From CANLWN01 sp039815505 (GTDB lineage: Bacteria; Bacteroidota; Bacteroidia; Flavobacteriales; Flavobacteriaceae), in assembly GCA_039815505.1 (NCBI GenBank), contig JBCBZE010000138.1, positions 1 through 8,344 on the forward strand: a stretch of 8,344 nt of DNA, written 5' to 3'. A program made the translations under genes and the position numbers. Below, in pieces: positions 1-6,778 of this stretch (within the stretch, counting starts at the first letter, position 1; each line of letters opens with the position of its first letter). Under the pieces are notes generated by a model. The model did no database searches, was not told the origin of the DNA, and saw only the letters and a program-made list of their open reading frames with translations.

Positions 1-395
1 ATGGCATCTATGGTTAAATGAAAATCCGCATTGCCCAACTCATTTTCCCCATTGGATCGCATAGGCTTTAAGTTGCCCTTGGCAATGCTATGCACCAATA
101 TCTTTATTTTGCCCCTATCCCCTAATTGCCTTTTTATCCTATGTATAAGTTCTGACCTTTTTTCGGGATGAATAGCATCTATATTGTAGTTGTAGAAATC
201 TATTTTACTTGAAGTGATACTTTCAAATTTATCGTTAATCTTTTGTAAATCAGATTTTCTATTCCTATGAATTACTATGATATGGTATCCCTTGAGCGCC
301 AATTTTTTTGCCGCCGCAAAACCCAAACCGCTACTTCCTCCAAGAATAAGGGCCCACTCGTTATTTGTATCGGAACGCAAGTCATGATCTACCAT
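1..395 (-). CDS. FabI-like short-chain dehydrogenase/reductase, N-terminal 131 residues (gene continues beyond window start)
   Basis: This is the N-terminal half of an NAD(P)-dependent short-chain dehydrogenase, read leftwards from ATG at 395. The Rossmann glycine motif GGSSGLG sits at residues 19-25, just after the first beta strand (WALILGG). At 100-105 the strand that normally carries NNAG reads LVHSIA, which is the form typical of enoyl-ACP reductases (FabI) and their relatives. The following text (KGNLKPM, then DFHLTIDA) also resembles the region before the FabI active site. The Tyr-Lys catalytic residues lie outside the window, so activity cannot be judged. It is the fourth gene of the type III PKS operon, 38 bases after the PKS stop, and could reduce an acyl starter or a polyketide intermediate. 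The family call is fairly firm; the substrate is unknown. Confidence 0.82.
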   Translation of the reverse strand, partial: MVDHDLRSDTNNEWALILGGSSGLGFAAAKKLALKGYHIIVIHRNRKSDLQKINDKFESITSSKIDFYNYNIDAIHPEKRSELIHRIKRQLGDRGKIKILVHSIAKGNLKPMRSNGENELGNADFHLTIDA

Positions 396-433
396 GTCCA
401 AATTTAAAGTATAATATTAAAAGTATATAGTGA

Positions 434-1489
434 TTACCATTCCAACAGTACTCTTTGGGCAGAAAATCCCGGACCAAAGCTCAATATTAACCCTTGTTCC
501 CCTTTCTTAATCTCCTTTTCCAAAAATCGTTCTAGCACATAAAGTACCGTAGCACTGCTCATATTTCCATATAGACGCAAGGTTTCCCGGGTGTCATCTA
601 TATTTTTACCAAGCTTTCCAAAAAGTTCTTCGACCGTTTGTACAATTTTCTTCCCGCCCGGATGAAATATTAAATGATCTACTTCCGCTATTGATGTTCC
701 ATTTTTAGATAAAAACGGATGAACGATATTTGGGAAGTGATTTGCAATGGTTTCGGGAACTGCAGGGTCCAGAACCATCTGAAGACCATTATTGGTAAGG
801 TCAAACCCCATAAGATGGGTCGCATCCGTAAAATGATACATTTCCTCACCCATTATTTTAGGGCCAATAGCATGGGTTTCAGAAGAAAGCAAAACGCAAG
901 CAGCCCCGTCCCCAAAAATTGCCGCACTGACCATGTTGGCCATCGAAAAATCATCTAATTGAAAGGTGGCGGTAGGACTCTCCACAGCAACGATAGCGGC
1001 ACGCTTATTGGGATTCGACTTTAGAAAATTACTGGCATAAATCAATCCGGAAACTCCGGCTGCACAGCCCATTTCCGTGACGGGCAAACGAACAACATCC
1101 TGGCGAAGACCTAAATCATTGATTAAATAAGCATCCAAGGAAGGAATCATAATCCCTGTACAACTTACGGTAATGATAAAATCCAATGAATCCGCAGACC
1201 ACCGGGATCGCTCCAGTGCCTTTTTCAACACACCGGTCCCTAATGTCTTCACCTCCCGAATATAGATGGAGTTTTTTTCCTCAAAAGAAGTTGCCGTAAA
1301 TACTTCTTCAATGTCCATAATACCATATCTCATATCTACAGCGGCCCCCTCAAAAATTTTAATGACCTTACGACGATATCGATCGTCTTGACCGGACAGC
1401 CATACATCTACAAAGGGAAGGATATCCTTGGTTTTACGAACATATGATGGCAGTTGTTTCGCCACCGTTGTTATTTTGACTTCGTTCAT
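434..1489 (-). CDS. Type III polyketide synthase (chalcone/stilbene synthase family)
   Basis: This homodimeric, ACP-independent condensing enzyme extends an acyl-CoA starter with malonyl-CoA and cyclises the product. Numbered from ATG at 1489 (351 residues, normal for the family), the catalytic triad is complete: Cys142 in EMGCAAG, His276 in IFHPGGK and Asn309 in GNMSSA. A phenylalanine at 229 (GFDLTNNG) matches the gatekeeper Phe region of chalcone synthase, and the C-terminal FGPGFS loop is present. An ATG at 1525 would add 12 residues, but ATG 1489 overlaps the methyltransferase stop as ATGA and begins where homologues usually begin, so I prefer it. The gene lies between a methyltransferase and an FabI-like reductase. 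The product could be an alkylresorcinol, alkylpyrone or phloroglucinol-type compound; the sequence does not decide which. Confidence 0.96.
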   Translation of the reverse strand: MNEVKITTVAKQLPSYVRKTKDILPFVDVWLSGQDDRYRRKVIKIFEGAAVDMRYGIMDIEEVFTATSFEEKNSIYIREVKTLGTGVLKKALERSRWSADSLDFIITVSCTGIMIPSLDAYLINDLGLRQDVVRLPVTEMGCAAGVSGLIYASNFLKSNPNKRAAIVAVESPTATFQLDDFSMANMVSAAIFGDGAACVLLSSETHAIGPKIMGEEMYHFTDATHLMGFDLTNNGLQMVLDPAVPETIANHFPNIVHPFLSKNGTSIAEVDHLIFHPGGKKIVQTVEELFGKLGKNIDDTRETLRLYGNMSSATVLYVLERFLEKEIKKGEQGLILSFGPGFSAQRVLLEW

Positions 1490-2208
1490 ACATGGGGGGT
1501 TAGTCGATTGGTTTTTATGACCCATACATATCTAAAGGCCCATTTCCACTGTATCATATGTTGTACTTTTGGTAATGTTTGGGCAAAATGCATCAGTTCT
1601 CTCTTTTTAAATCCGCTTTTAATCGATATTAATCCGTCATACTTGGCAATTTTAGATTTTATAAAAATAGCGCGAAACAGTTTAAACAAATAGCAGGCCC
1701 ATTTACTCCTTTCCAAATCATTGATAATAATACCTACACCTGCCAGTTTTACGAACTGCTTTAAAAAAATCGGAATCTGATTATCGTTAAAATGATGCAT
1801 GGTGAGCGTACATAATAAAATGTCGCAATTAAAATCTGTTGAGGAGAGTTGTAAAATATCCTGTTGCTGAAAATGAATCTCGGGATAAGCAGAGGAAGTG
1901 TCTTTTCCAATTTGTATGGCCTTTTCGCTTAAATCTATCCCTACCAACCGTACCTTTTGCCCGTTTTTTCTACAAAAATGTGCTATTTCCCTCAACATAC
2001 TTCCATCCCCACAGCCCATATCCATGATTGTATACAGCGCCTTGGGGTATTCGTTCATAAATTTCCCAACTTCCTTAACCGTAATTCGATTTCCCCCAAG
2101 CATTTTATTGGATAAGTTGATATCCTTTAATGTTTCCCTTAGGTCATGAATGTCCACGTTGGGGTCGTCCATTAATTCGGGTTCGGTATTTCTGGAAGAT
2201 AGGTTCAT
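1486..2208 (-). CDS. Class I SAM-dependent methyltransferase
   Basis: This is a 240-residue soluble methyltransferase with a Rossmann-like fold. Numbered from ATG at 2208, the SAM-binding motif I is DMGCGDG at 63-69, the acidic residue ending strand 2 is in VGIDLS (89-94), the adenine-contact Asp is D117 in QQQDIL, and DILLCTLTMHHF follows as the motif IV/V region. INDLERS then precedes an Arg/Lys-rich alpha-helical stretch (FKLFRAIFIKSKIAK) that may form the substrate lid. The frame extends two codons further to a TTG at 2214, inside the preceding stop region; ATG 2208, two bases after that stop, is the better start. Its own stop overlaps the PKS start by four bases. Placement between a flavin oxidoreductase and a type III PKS suggests it methylates the polyketide, on oxygen or carbon. 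This is inferred from context only. Confidence 0.92.
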   Translation of the reverse strand: MNLSSRNTEPELMDDPNVDIHDLRETLKDINLSNKMLGGNRITVKEVGKFMNEYPKALYTIMDMGCGDGSMLREIAHFCRKNGQKVRLVGIDLSEKAIQIGKDTSSAYPEIHFQQQDILQLSSTDFNCDILLCTLTMHHFNDNQIPIFLKQFVKLAGVGIIINDLERSKWACYLFKLFRAIFIKSKIAKYDGLISIKSGFKKRELMHFAQTLPKVQHMIQWKWAFRYVWVIKTNRLTPHV

Positions 2209-2210
2209 TA

Positions 2211-3326
2211 TCAAATTAGCGGTTTTCCGTGGGTTTTTCTGATCAAACTTCTAAGTAACCACGGGGATTTGGCTACACTATCGATTGCAATTGTAGACAG
2301 ATTTTGGTTTAATAAGATGGATTGTAAACGCCTCCCCATTTGCAAACGTTTTTTAAAAGCAATGTTCCATCCTTTGCTGTATTCATCCTCTAGCCGGTGT
2401 CGGTCTTTGCCACCCGCATTAAAATAATAATGGATGTGTTCGCAGGCAATTTTTGCGCTATGGACCGCCATTGCCATTCCATTGCCGGATAAGGGATGTA
2501 TCAACCCAGCGGTATCACCACACATGATCACATGGTTTTCTACCGTATTTTTTTGATGAAAGGAAACTTGGGCTATGCTCAATGGTTTATCAAATAGCGG
2601 TTCGGCCCTTTCGAGAAAAGACCTCAAAAAAGGGTTCTTCTTTACAATTTTCGCATTGAAGTTGGTTATATCCTTTTCCTGTTTAAAACTATCATAGGAA
2701 GTTAAATAACAGAAGTTTATCGCTCCTGTCTCCGTCATGGAAAGTCCACCATACCCTCCTCTAAAATTATGTAATGCCACCAAATTTTTAGGAAAGTCGT
2801 CATACCTGTAATGGGCCTTTACACCTAACCATGATGATTTTCTTTGGATAAAAGATCTATTCAGCTGTTTGTCCAAATAGTCTCTTTTCCCATAGGCCCC
2901 TATTACTATACGTGAAGTATACGATGTGTTGTTGCCAGTGACCGTAAAAACATCGTTTTTATAAGTAACGTTATGAACGCTTTGAAACACAAAGGGAATG
3001 TCTAGGGCAAGTGCTTTTTTATATAATAGTTCATCAAAAGCAAAACGACTTATTCCCGTACCGCCTAAAGGAAGTTTTACGTGTAGGGACTTTCCAGAGA
3101 CCGTTGTTAGTTGAAGGGTATCTATGGAAACTGCGCCGGCACTGGATAAAGAAATTCCAAGGGAATCCAAATAAGCAATAATCTCATTGGAAACGTATTC
3201 TCCACATACCTTATGATGAGGATAGGACTGCTTTTCAAATACTAGGACATCGTGGTTTTTTTGGGCTAAATGCAATGCCGCTGTTAAACCGGCCAATCCT
3301 CCACCAACAATTATCACATCGTACAT
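2211..3326 (-). CDS. FAD-dependent oxidoreductase, geranylgeranyl reductase / aromatic hydroxylase superfamily
   Basis: This is a 371-residue flavoprotein and the first gene of the PKS operon. Numbered from ATG at 3326, it opens with the dinucleotide-binding motif GGGLAGL (8-14) and the ribose-binding acid is Glu31 (VFEKQ). It then shows KVCGEYVS (about 39-46) and SRFAFDELL (93-101), both typical of geranylgeranyl-reductase-like and UbiH-like enzymes. The second FAD motif is GDTAGLIHPLSGNG (280-293). Two ATGs lie upstream in frame (3335 and 3347). I prefer 3326 because it places the first beta strand two residues from the start, as usual, and because 3347 is only 11 bases from a terminator. 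No membrane segment is evident. In this context it could hydroxylate or oxidise the polyketide ring, as flavin hydroxylases do in other phenolic-lipid operons, or reduce a double bond. The sequence does not separate these. Confidence 0.92.
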   Translation of the reverse strand: MYDVIIVGGGLAGLTAALHLAQKNHDVLVFEKQSYPHHKVCGEYVSNEIIAYLDSLGISLSSAGAVSIDTLQLTTVSGKSLHVKLPLGGTGISRFAFDELLYKKALALDIPFVFQSVHNVTYKNDVFTVTGNNTSYTSRIVIGAYGKRDYLDKQLNRSFIQRKSSWLGVKAHYRYDDFPKNLVALHNFRGGYGGLSMTETGAINFCYLTSYDSFKQEKDITNFNAKIVKKNPFLRSFLERAEPLFDKPLSIAQVSFHQKNTVENHVIMCGDTAGLIHPLSGNGMAMAVHSAKIACEHIHYYFNAGGKDRHRLEDEYSKGWNIAFKKRLQMGRRLQSILLNQNLSTIAIDSVAKSPWLLRSLIRKTHGKPLI

Positions 3327-3358
3327 GTTCACCATCGGAAGATACATATTCTTAAATA

Positions 3359-3388
3359 AAAAATCCCGGTAGTTATACCAGGATTTTT
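3359..3388 (-). terminator. Intrinsic terminator of the lipocalin/OmpA unit
   Basis: An inverted repeat pairs 3381-3388 with 3359-3366 (AAAAATCC against GGATTTTT). After one C/A mismatch come three more pairs (GGT/ACC at 3368-3370 and 3377-3379), with a six-base loop. Read on the minus strand the hairpin ends in a run of six T, and it starts 17 bases after the OmpA stop. The A-rich left arm would give it some activity in both directions, but no plus-strand gene needs it. It lies directly before the PKS operon. Confidence 0.8.
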
Positions 3389-3405
3389 AAGAACGGATGA
3401 TACGT

Positions 3406-4083
3406 TTATCCCTTAGTTTTTTCAATAGCTTCTTGTTTAAGGGCCTCATTAGCTACAATGGCCAATTCTACCCTTCTGTTTTTGGCCCTTCCTTCCGGAG
3501 TGCCATTATCCTCTCTTGGTTGCGTTTCGCCATACCATTTGGTCGTAAACCTTCCACTGGAAACCCCTTGACTAACGAGGAAACTGGTTACGGATTCAGC
3601 TCTTTTTTGGGACAACGTCATGTTATATGTGTCACTGCCCGAACTATCCGTATGCCCCTCTATCAAAATATTGGAGTCCGGATATTCTTTAAAAATTCCT
3701 GCCAAACGTTCAAGGGTCGTAGAAGCCGAACCCCTAATGTTAGATTTATTGGTGTCAAAATAAACACCACTATTTTCATCAAAGGTTACGTTAATGCCTT
3801 CTCCTACCCTTGTAACCTCCGCTCCGGGCACTTCCGATTCAATACGTTCCGCTTGCCGGTCCATTCGATTGCCTATATACCCCCCGGCGGCCCCACCAAC
3901 AACACCTCCTATAATGGCCCCAACGGCACTATTCTTGCTGATAAGCCCACCGATTACCGCACCTCCCACGGCTCCGATTGCGGCACCTTTTTGGGTCTTG
4001 TTTGCATTTTTCACGGTGCTACAGCTTGCAACCATGGCGAAAACCATTAAATATGACACTGCTTTTATTATTGAATATTTCAT
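3406..4083 (-). CDS. OmpA-family outer-membrane lipoprotein with glycine zipper (YiaD-like)
   Basis: This is a 225-residue lipoprotein that anchors the outer membrane to peptidoglycan. A signal peptide ends in the lipobox VASC with Cys21 as the lipidated residue. Residues about 33-71 form a glycine zipper (repeated GxxxG/GG steps such as GAAIGAVGGAVIGG) that may pack into the membrane. From about 105 to 212 there is an OmpA C-terminal domain with IEGHTDSSGS and NRRVEL. Asp146 and Arg161 are 15 residues apart, matching the spacing of the two diaminopimelate-binding residues in characterised OmpA domains. The C-terminal tail (EALKQEAIEKTKG) is a short charged helix. It begins four bases after the lipocalin stop, so the two form an operon, and it is followed by an intrinsic terminator. 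The architecture matches E. coli YiaD, but orthology is not claimed. Confidence 0.95.
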   Translation of the reverse strand: MKYSIIKAVSYLMVFAMVASCSTVKNANKTQKGAAIGAVGGAVIGGLISKNSAVGAIIGGVVGGAAGGYIGNRMDRQAERIESEVPGAEVTRVGEGINVTFDENSGVYFDTNKSNIRGSASTTLERLAGIFKEYPDSNILIEGHTDSSGSDTYNMTLSQKRAESVTSFLVSQGVSSGRFTTKWYGETQPREDNGTPEGRAKNRRVELAIVANEALKQEAIEKTKG

Positions 4084-4087
4084 CTGT

Positions 4088-4573
4088 TTAATTTTTTGTG
4101 AATTGATATACTATGGTTATCGGTTCTCCGTCTACGGAAACATTGTTCTTTAAAGTCATGGCACTTTCCGTAAGGTTGGCGATATTAAGACGATAACCAA
4201 TGCCTCCAGAGATGTCTTTAAGCTTTTCATCAATAAACTTGAACTGAAGCTGACTGGAGTAGTTTGCTTGTGGTTCTATCACTGACCAACGGATAAAACG
4301 ATCACCACCATTACATAGCGTACTATTTTTTATGGTGTATCTCCCCGTGCTATTATTGTCCCTAAAAAACCATTGACTGCCTTCGAAACAGATATCTTCC
4401 GCATCATTGAAAATTACGGACTTAAAAGTTCCTTCGTTGTTTTCATAAGAAACGGCGTTTAGCGTCCATGTACCGCTCAATAGATTCCGTTGACCTCTTG
4501 CGGACTTGGAAATGGAGCAAGAAGCTAGTAAAATTGTGGTCGTAAAAAGCAACCAAACCGTATTTTTCATCAT
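4088..4573 (-). CDS. Lipocalin-like lipoprotein
   Basis: This is a 161-residue small secreted lipoprotein. The signal peptide (KNTVWLLFTTTILLASC) ends in the lipobox LASC with Cys19 as the acylated residue, so it is probably attached to an outer-membrane leaflet. The mature part starts with LSGTWTLNAVSY (32-43), the GxW signature of lipocalin-like domains. Alternating short beta strands follow: SQWFFRDNNSTGRYTI, QLQFKFID and, at the end, ITIVYQFTKN. Two consecutive ATG codons (4573 and 4570) are possible starts; the difference is one residue. The ligand is unknown. Immediate coupling to the OmpA lipoprotein is in my experience a recurring arrangement in Flavobacteriaceae and suggests a shared envelope role. 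No perfect promoter is seen in the 96 bases upstream; a TATATTAG at 4601-4594 is one mismatch from the group consensus. Confidence 0.86.
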   Translation of the reverse strand: MMKNTVWLLFTTTILLASCSISKSARGQRNLLSGTWTLNAVSYENNEGTFKSVIFNDAEDICFEGSQWFFRDNNSTGRYTIKNSTLCNGGDRFIRWSVIEPQANYSSQLQFKFIDEKLKDISGGIGYRLNIANLTESAMTLKNNVSVDGEPITIVYQFTKN

Positions 4574-4669
4574 AATTTTTGGGTTTATCTCATCTAATAT
4601 ACGTCTGGAAAAAAAAATTGATTTAGCTCTATTGTTATTATTTTGTTAAAATCTATGAAACCATAAGAC

Positions 4670-6661
4670 CTAATAGGCCATTAACGCTAACAAAGCATCG
4701 GTAAATCGTTCTTTAGGAAGATAATTATCTTCCAAGTTTTTTGCAAAAGGAATAGGGGTCTCCAGGCTAGCTACGCGTTTTACGGGGGCATCCAAATATT
4801 CAAAACAATTTTCCATCACCATGGCAGATACATCACTGGCCACGCCTCCAAAGAGACTGTCTTCCTGAAGTATAATCAACTTTCCTGTCTTTTTTACAGA
4901 AGTAAAGATGGTATTCCAATCCAAGGGTTGTAATGTCCTTAGATCAATAAGATCTGCCGAAATGTGCGACTGTTCGCTCAAAGTGTCCAAGGCCCAATGA
5001 ATACCGGCGCCGTAGGAAACAATACTTACTTCCTCTCCTTCTTTTATAATACTTGCTTTGCCTAAGGGAAGCGTATAATAATCCATGGGCACGTCCTGAT
5101 AGATACTTCTATACAATGCCTTATGCTCAAAAAACAGAACGGGATTGGGATCGTTTATAGCGGTTGTCAATAAACCCTTGGCATCATATGGAAATGCAGG
5201 ATATACAACTTTTAAGCCTGGAGTTTTTGTAAACCATGCCTCGTTCGTCTGCGAATGAAAAGGTCCTGCGCCTACGCCACCCCCGCAGGGCATACGGATG
5301 ACAACATCCGCATTTTCCTCCCAGCGATAATGCGTCTTGGCCAGATAATTTACTATGGGATTAAAACCGCTGCTTACGAAATCGGCAAATTGCATTTCCA
5401 TTACCGCTTTCATTCCATTTATGGAAAGTCCCATAGCCGTGGAAACTATTGCCGATTCGCATATAGGTGTATTACGCACCCGTTCTTTACCAAAAGTTTC
5501 CATAAATCCTTCAGTAATCTTAAAAACACCTCCGTAATCGGCGATATCCTGACCCATGATGACCAAGTTATCATGGCGTTCCATGGATTGTTTTAAGCCA
5601 TTTGAAATAGCATCTACCAGTCGTATGTTTTTAATAACGTTCCCAGGTGTAACATCATGGTATTTATATGCTTTAAAGACATCTTGTAGCTCCCTGCGCA
5701 TACTTACCGGAACTTCATTTTCATTAAAAGCAGTTTGCAGGTTTTCATCAATTTCAATATCTATCTTTCCTTGTATCCCATTAATTGACTCCGGAGTTAA
5801 AATGCCTTCGGACAACAAAAAGGTTTCATAATTGGAGATAGGGTCTTTTTTTATCCATTGATCCATTAATTCCTGGGGGACATATTTGGTGCCACTAGCC
5901 TCTTCATGGCCCCTCATGCGAAAAGTTTTGAATTCCAGCAATATTGGCCTGGGGTCCTTTCGCATACTTTCAGATAATTTACTGACCATGGTATAAACCT
6001 GTAAAATATTATTACCATCAATACGGTGTGCTTCCATTCCATATCCCAATCCTTTATCGACCAAATTTTCGCATTTATATTGTTCATGGGTCGGAGTGGA
6101 TAAGCCGTAACCGTTATTTTCAATACAGAACAGAACGGGTAAGTCCCAGACAGCCGCTATATTCATTGCTTCGTGAAAATCACCCTCGCTGGTACCCCCC
6201 TCGCCGGTGAATACGGCGGTAACCTTAGGTTGCTTTTTAAGGGTATGGGCCAAGGCTATACCATCTGCAACCCCAAGTTGAGGGCCTAGATGGGAAATCA
6301 TACCTACGATTTTATAGTCTTGTGTGCCAAAATGAAAGCTTCGATCTCTACCCTTGGTAAAACCGCTTGCTTTCCCTTGCCATTGTGCAAATAGTCTGAA
6401 CAATGGAATATTCCGAGTGGTAAAAACACCTAAATTTCTGTGCATCGGTAAAATATATTCGTCGGTTGCCAAAGCCGAAGTAACTCCAACGGAAATAGCC
6501 TCTTGTCCAATTCCACTAAACCATTTGGATATTTTACCCTGCCGAAGAAGAATCAACATTTTCTCCTCTATCCTTCTAGGCCTTACCATAGCTTCATAAA
6601 GATATAATTGCTTTTCCTTGCTAATATGCTTATTCTTATATTTCAAACCTGGTTGTTTCAA
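4670..6661 (-). CDS. Branched-chain 2-oxoacid dehydrogenase E1, fused alpha and beta subunits
   Basis: This thiamine-diphosphate enzyme decarboxylates 2-oxo acids from Val, Leu and Ile and passes the acyl group to lipoylated E2. The single 663-residue chain carries the alpha part (about 20-325) and the beta part (about 341-663), as is usual in Bacteroidota. The alpha part has GQEAISVG (52-59), the substrate/cofactor segment LPMHRNLGVFTTRN (71-84) and the ThDP motif from GEGGTSEGD (153-161) to ENN (181-183). The beta part has GQDIADYGGVF, the catalytic Glu402 in NTPICESAIV, and His469 in GPFHSQ. The frame starts at TTG (6661): no in-frame ATG exists between the upstream TAA and Met25, and starting at Met25 would remove residues that align with family members. 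It could also act on pyruvate, but the alpha-beta fusion favours branched substrates. Its acyl-CoA products prime iso-branched fatty acids. Confidence 0.93.
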   Translation of the reverse strand: MKQPGLKYKNKHISKEKQLYLYEAMVRPRRIEEKMLILLRQGKISKWFSGIGQEAISVGVTSALATDEYILPMHRNLGVFTTRNIPLFRLFAQWQGKASGFTKGRDRSFHFGTQDYKIVGMISHLGPQLGVADGIALAHTLKKQPKVTAVFTGEGGTSEGDFHEAMNIAAVWDLPVLFCIENNGYGLSTPTHEQYKCENLVDKGLGYGMEAHRIDGNNILQVYTMVSKLSESMRKDPRPILLEFKTFRMRGHEEASGTKYVPQELMDQWIKKDPISNYETFLLSEGILTPESINGIQGKIDIEIDENLQTAFNENEVPVSMRRELQDVFKAYKYHDVTPGNVIKNIRLVDAISNGLKQSMERHDNLVIMGQDIADYGGVFKITEGFMETFGKERVRNTPICESAIVSTAMGLSINGMKAVMEMQFADFVSSGFNPIVNYLAKTHYRWEENADVVIRMPCGGGVGAGPFHSQTNEAWFTKTPGLKVVYPAFPYDAKGLLTTAINDPNPVLFFEHKALYRSIYQDVPMDYYTLPLGKASIIKEGEEVSIVSYGAGIHWALDTLSEQSHISADLIDLRTLQPLDWNTIFTSVKKTGKLIILQEDSLFGGVASDVSAMVMENCFEYLDAPVKRVASLETPIPFAKNLEDNYLPKERFTDALLALMAY

Positions 6662-6726
6662 ATGATGGATAAATGTAGCAAAAATGGCCTGAAGAAAGTT
6701 AGGGATAAGATGGGATTATTTTTAGA

Positions 6727-6755
6727 TTGATGTCCCTTTTATTTTATTAAATTTG
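6727..6755 (+). promoter_or_regulatory. Bacteroidota-type sigma-A promoter for the dioxygenase unit
   Basis: A perfect -7 box TAAATTTG (consensus TAnnTTTG) occupies 6748-6755, with TTG at 6727-6729, 18 bases upstream. This spacing lies in the range described for Flavobacterium (TTG, 17-23 bases, TAnnTTTG). Transcription would begin near 6760-6763, leaving a short leader before ATG 6779. The box faces the dioxygenase gene in the 117-base divergent region. Confidence 0.8.
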
Positions 6756-6778
6756 ATAGATGAATTAAATGTAAGACA

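Noticed and set aside
719..958. Plus-strand open frame of 79 codons inside the polyketide synthase gene
   Set aside because: It is antisense to a well-supported family protein, has no recognisable motif and no promoter box. It is a shadow frame.
3397..4050. Plus-strand frame of 217 codons opposite the OmpA lipoprotein gene
   Set aside because: The minus-strand frame has a lipobox, a glycine zipper and an OmpA domain; the plus frame has a composition typical of antisense reading and no known motif.
4594..4601. TATATTAG on the minus strand as promoter of the lipocalin/OmpA unit
   Set aside because: One mismatch to TAnnTTTG and no TTG box at the right distance, so it is mentioned with the gene but not called as a feature.
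4609..4617. Run of nine A (T on the minus strand) before the lipocalin gene as a terminator for the E1 gene
   Set aside because: No GC-containing hairpin precedes the run.
6701..6737. Inverted repeat AGGGA / TCCCT in the divergent region as a possible operator
   Set aside because: The arms are only five bases, 27 bases apart, and such pairs are expected by chance.
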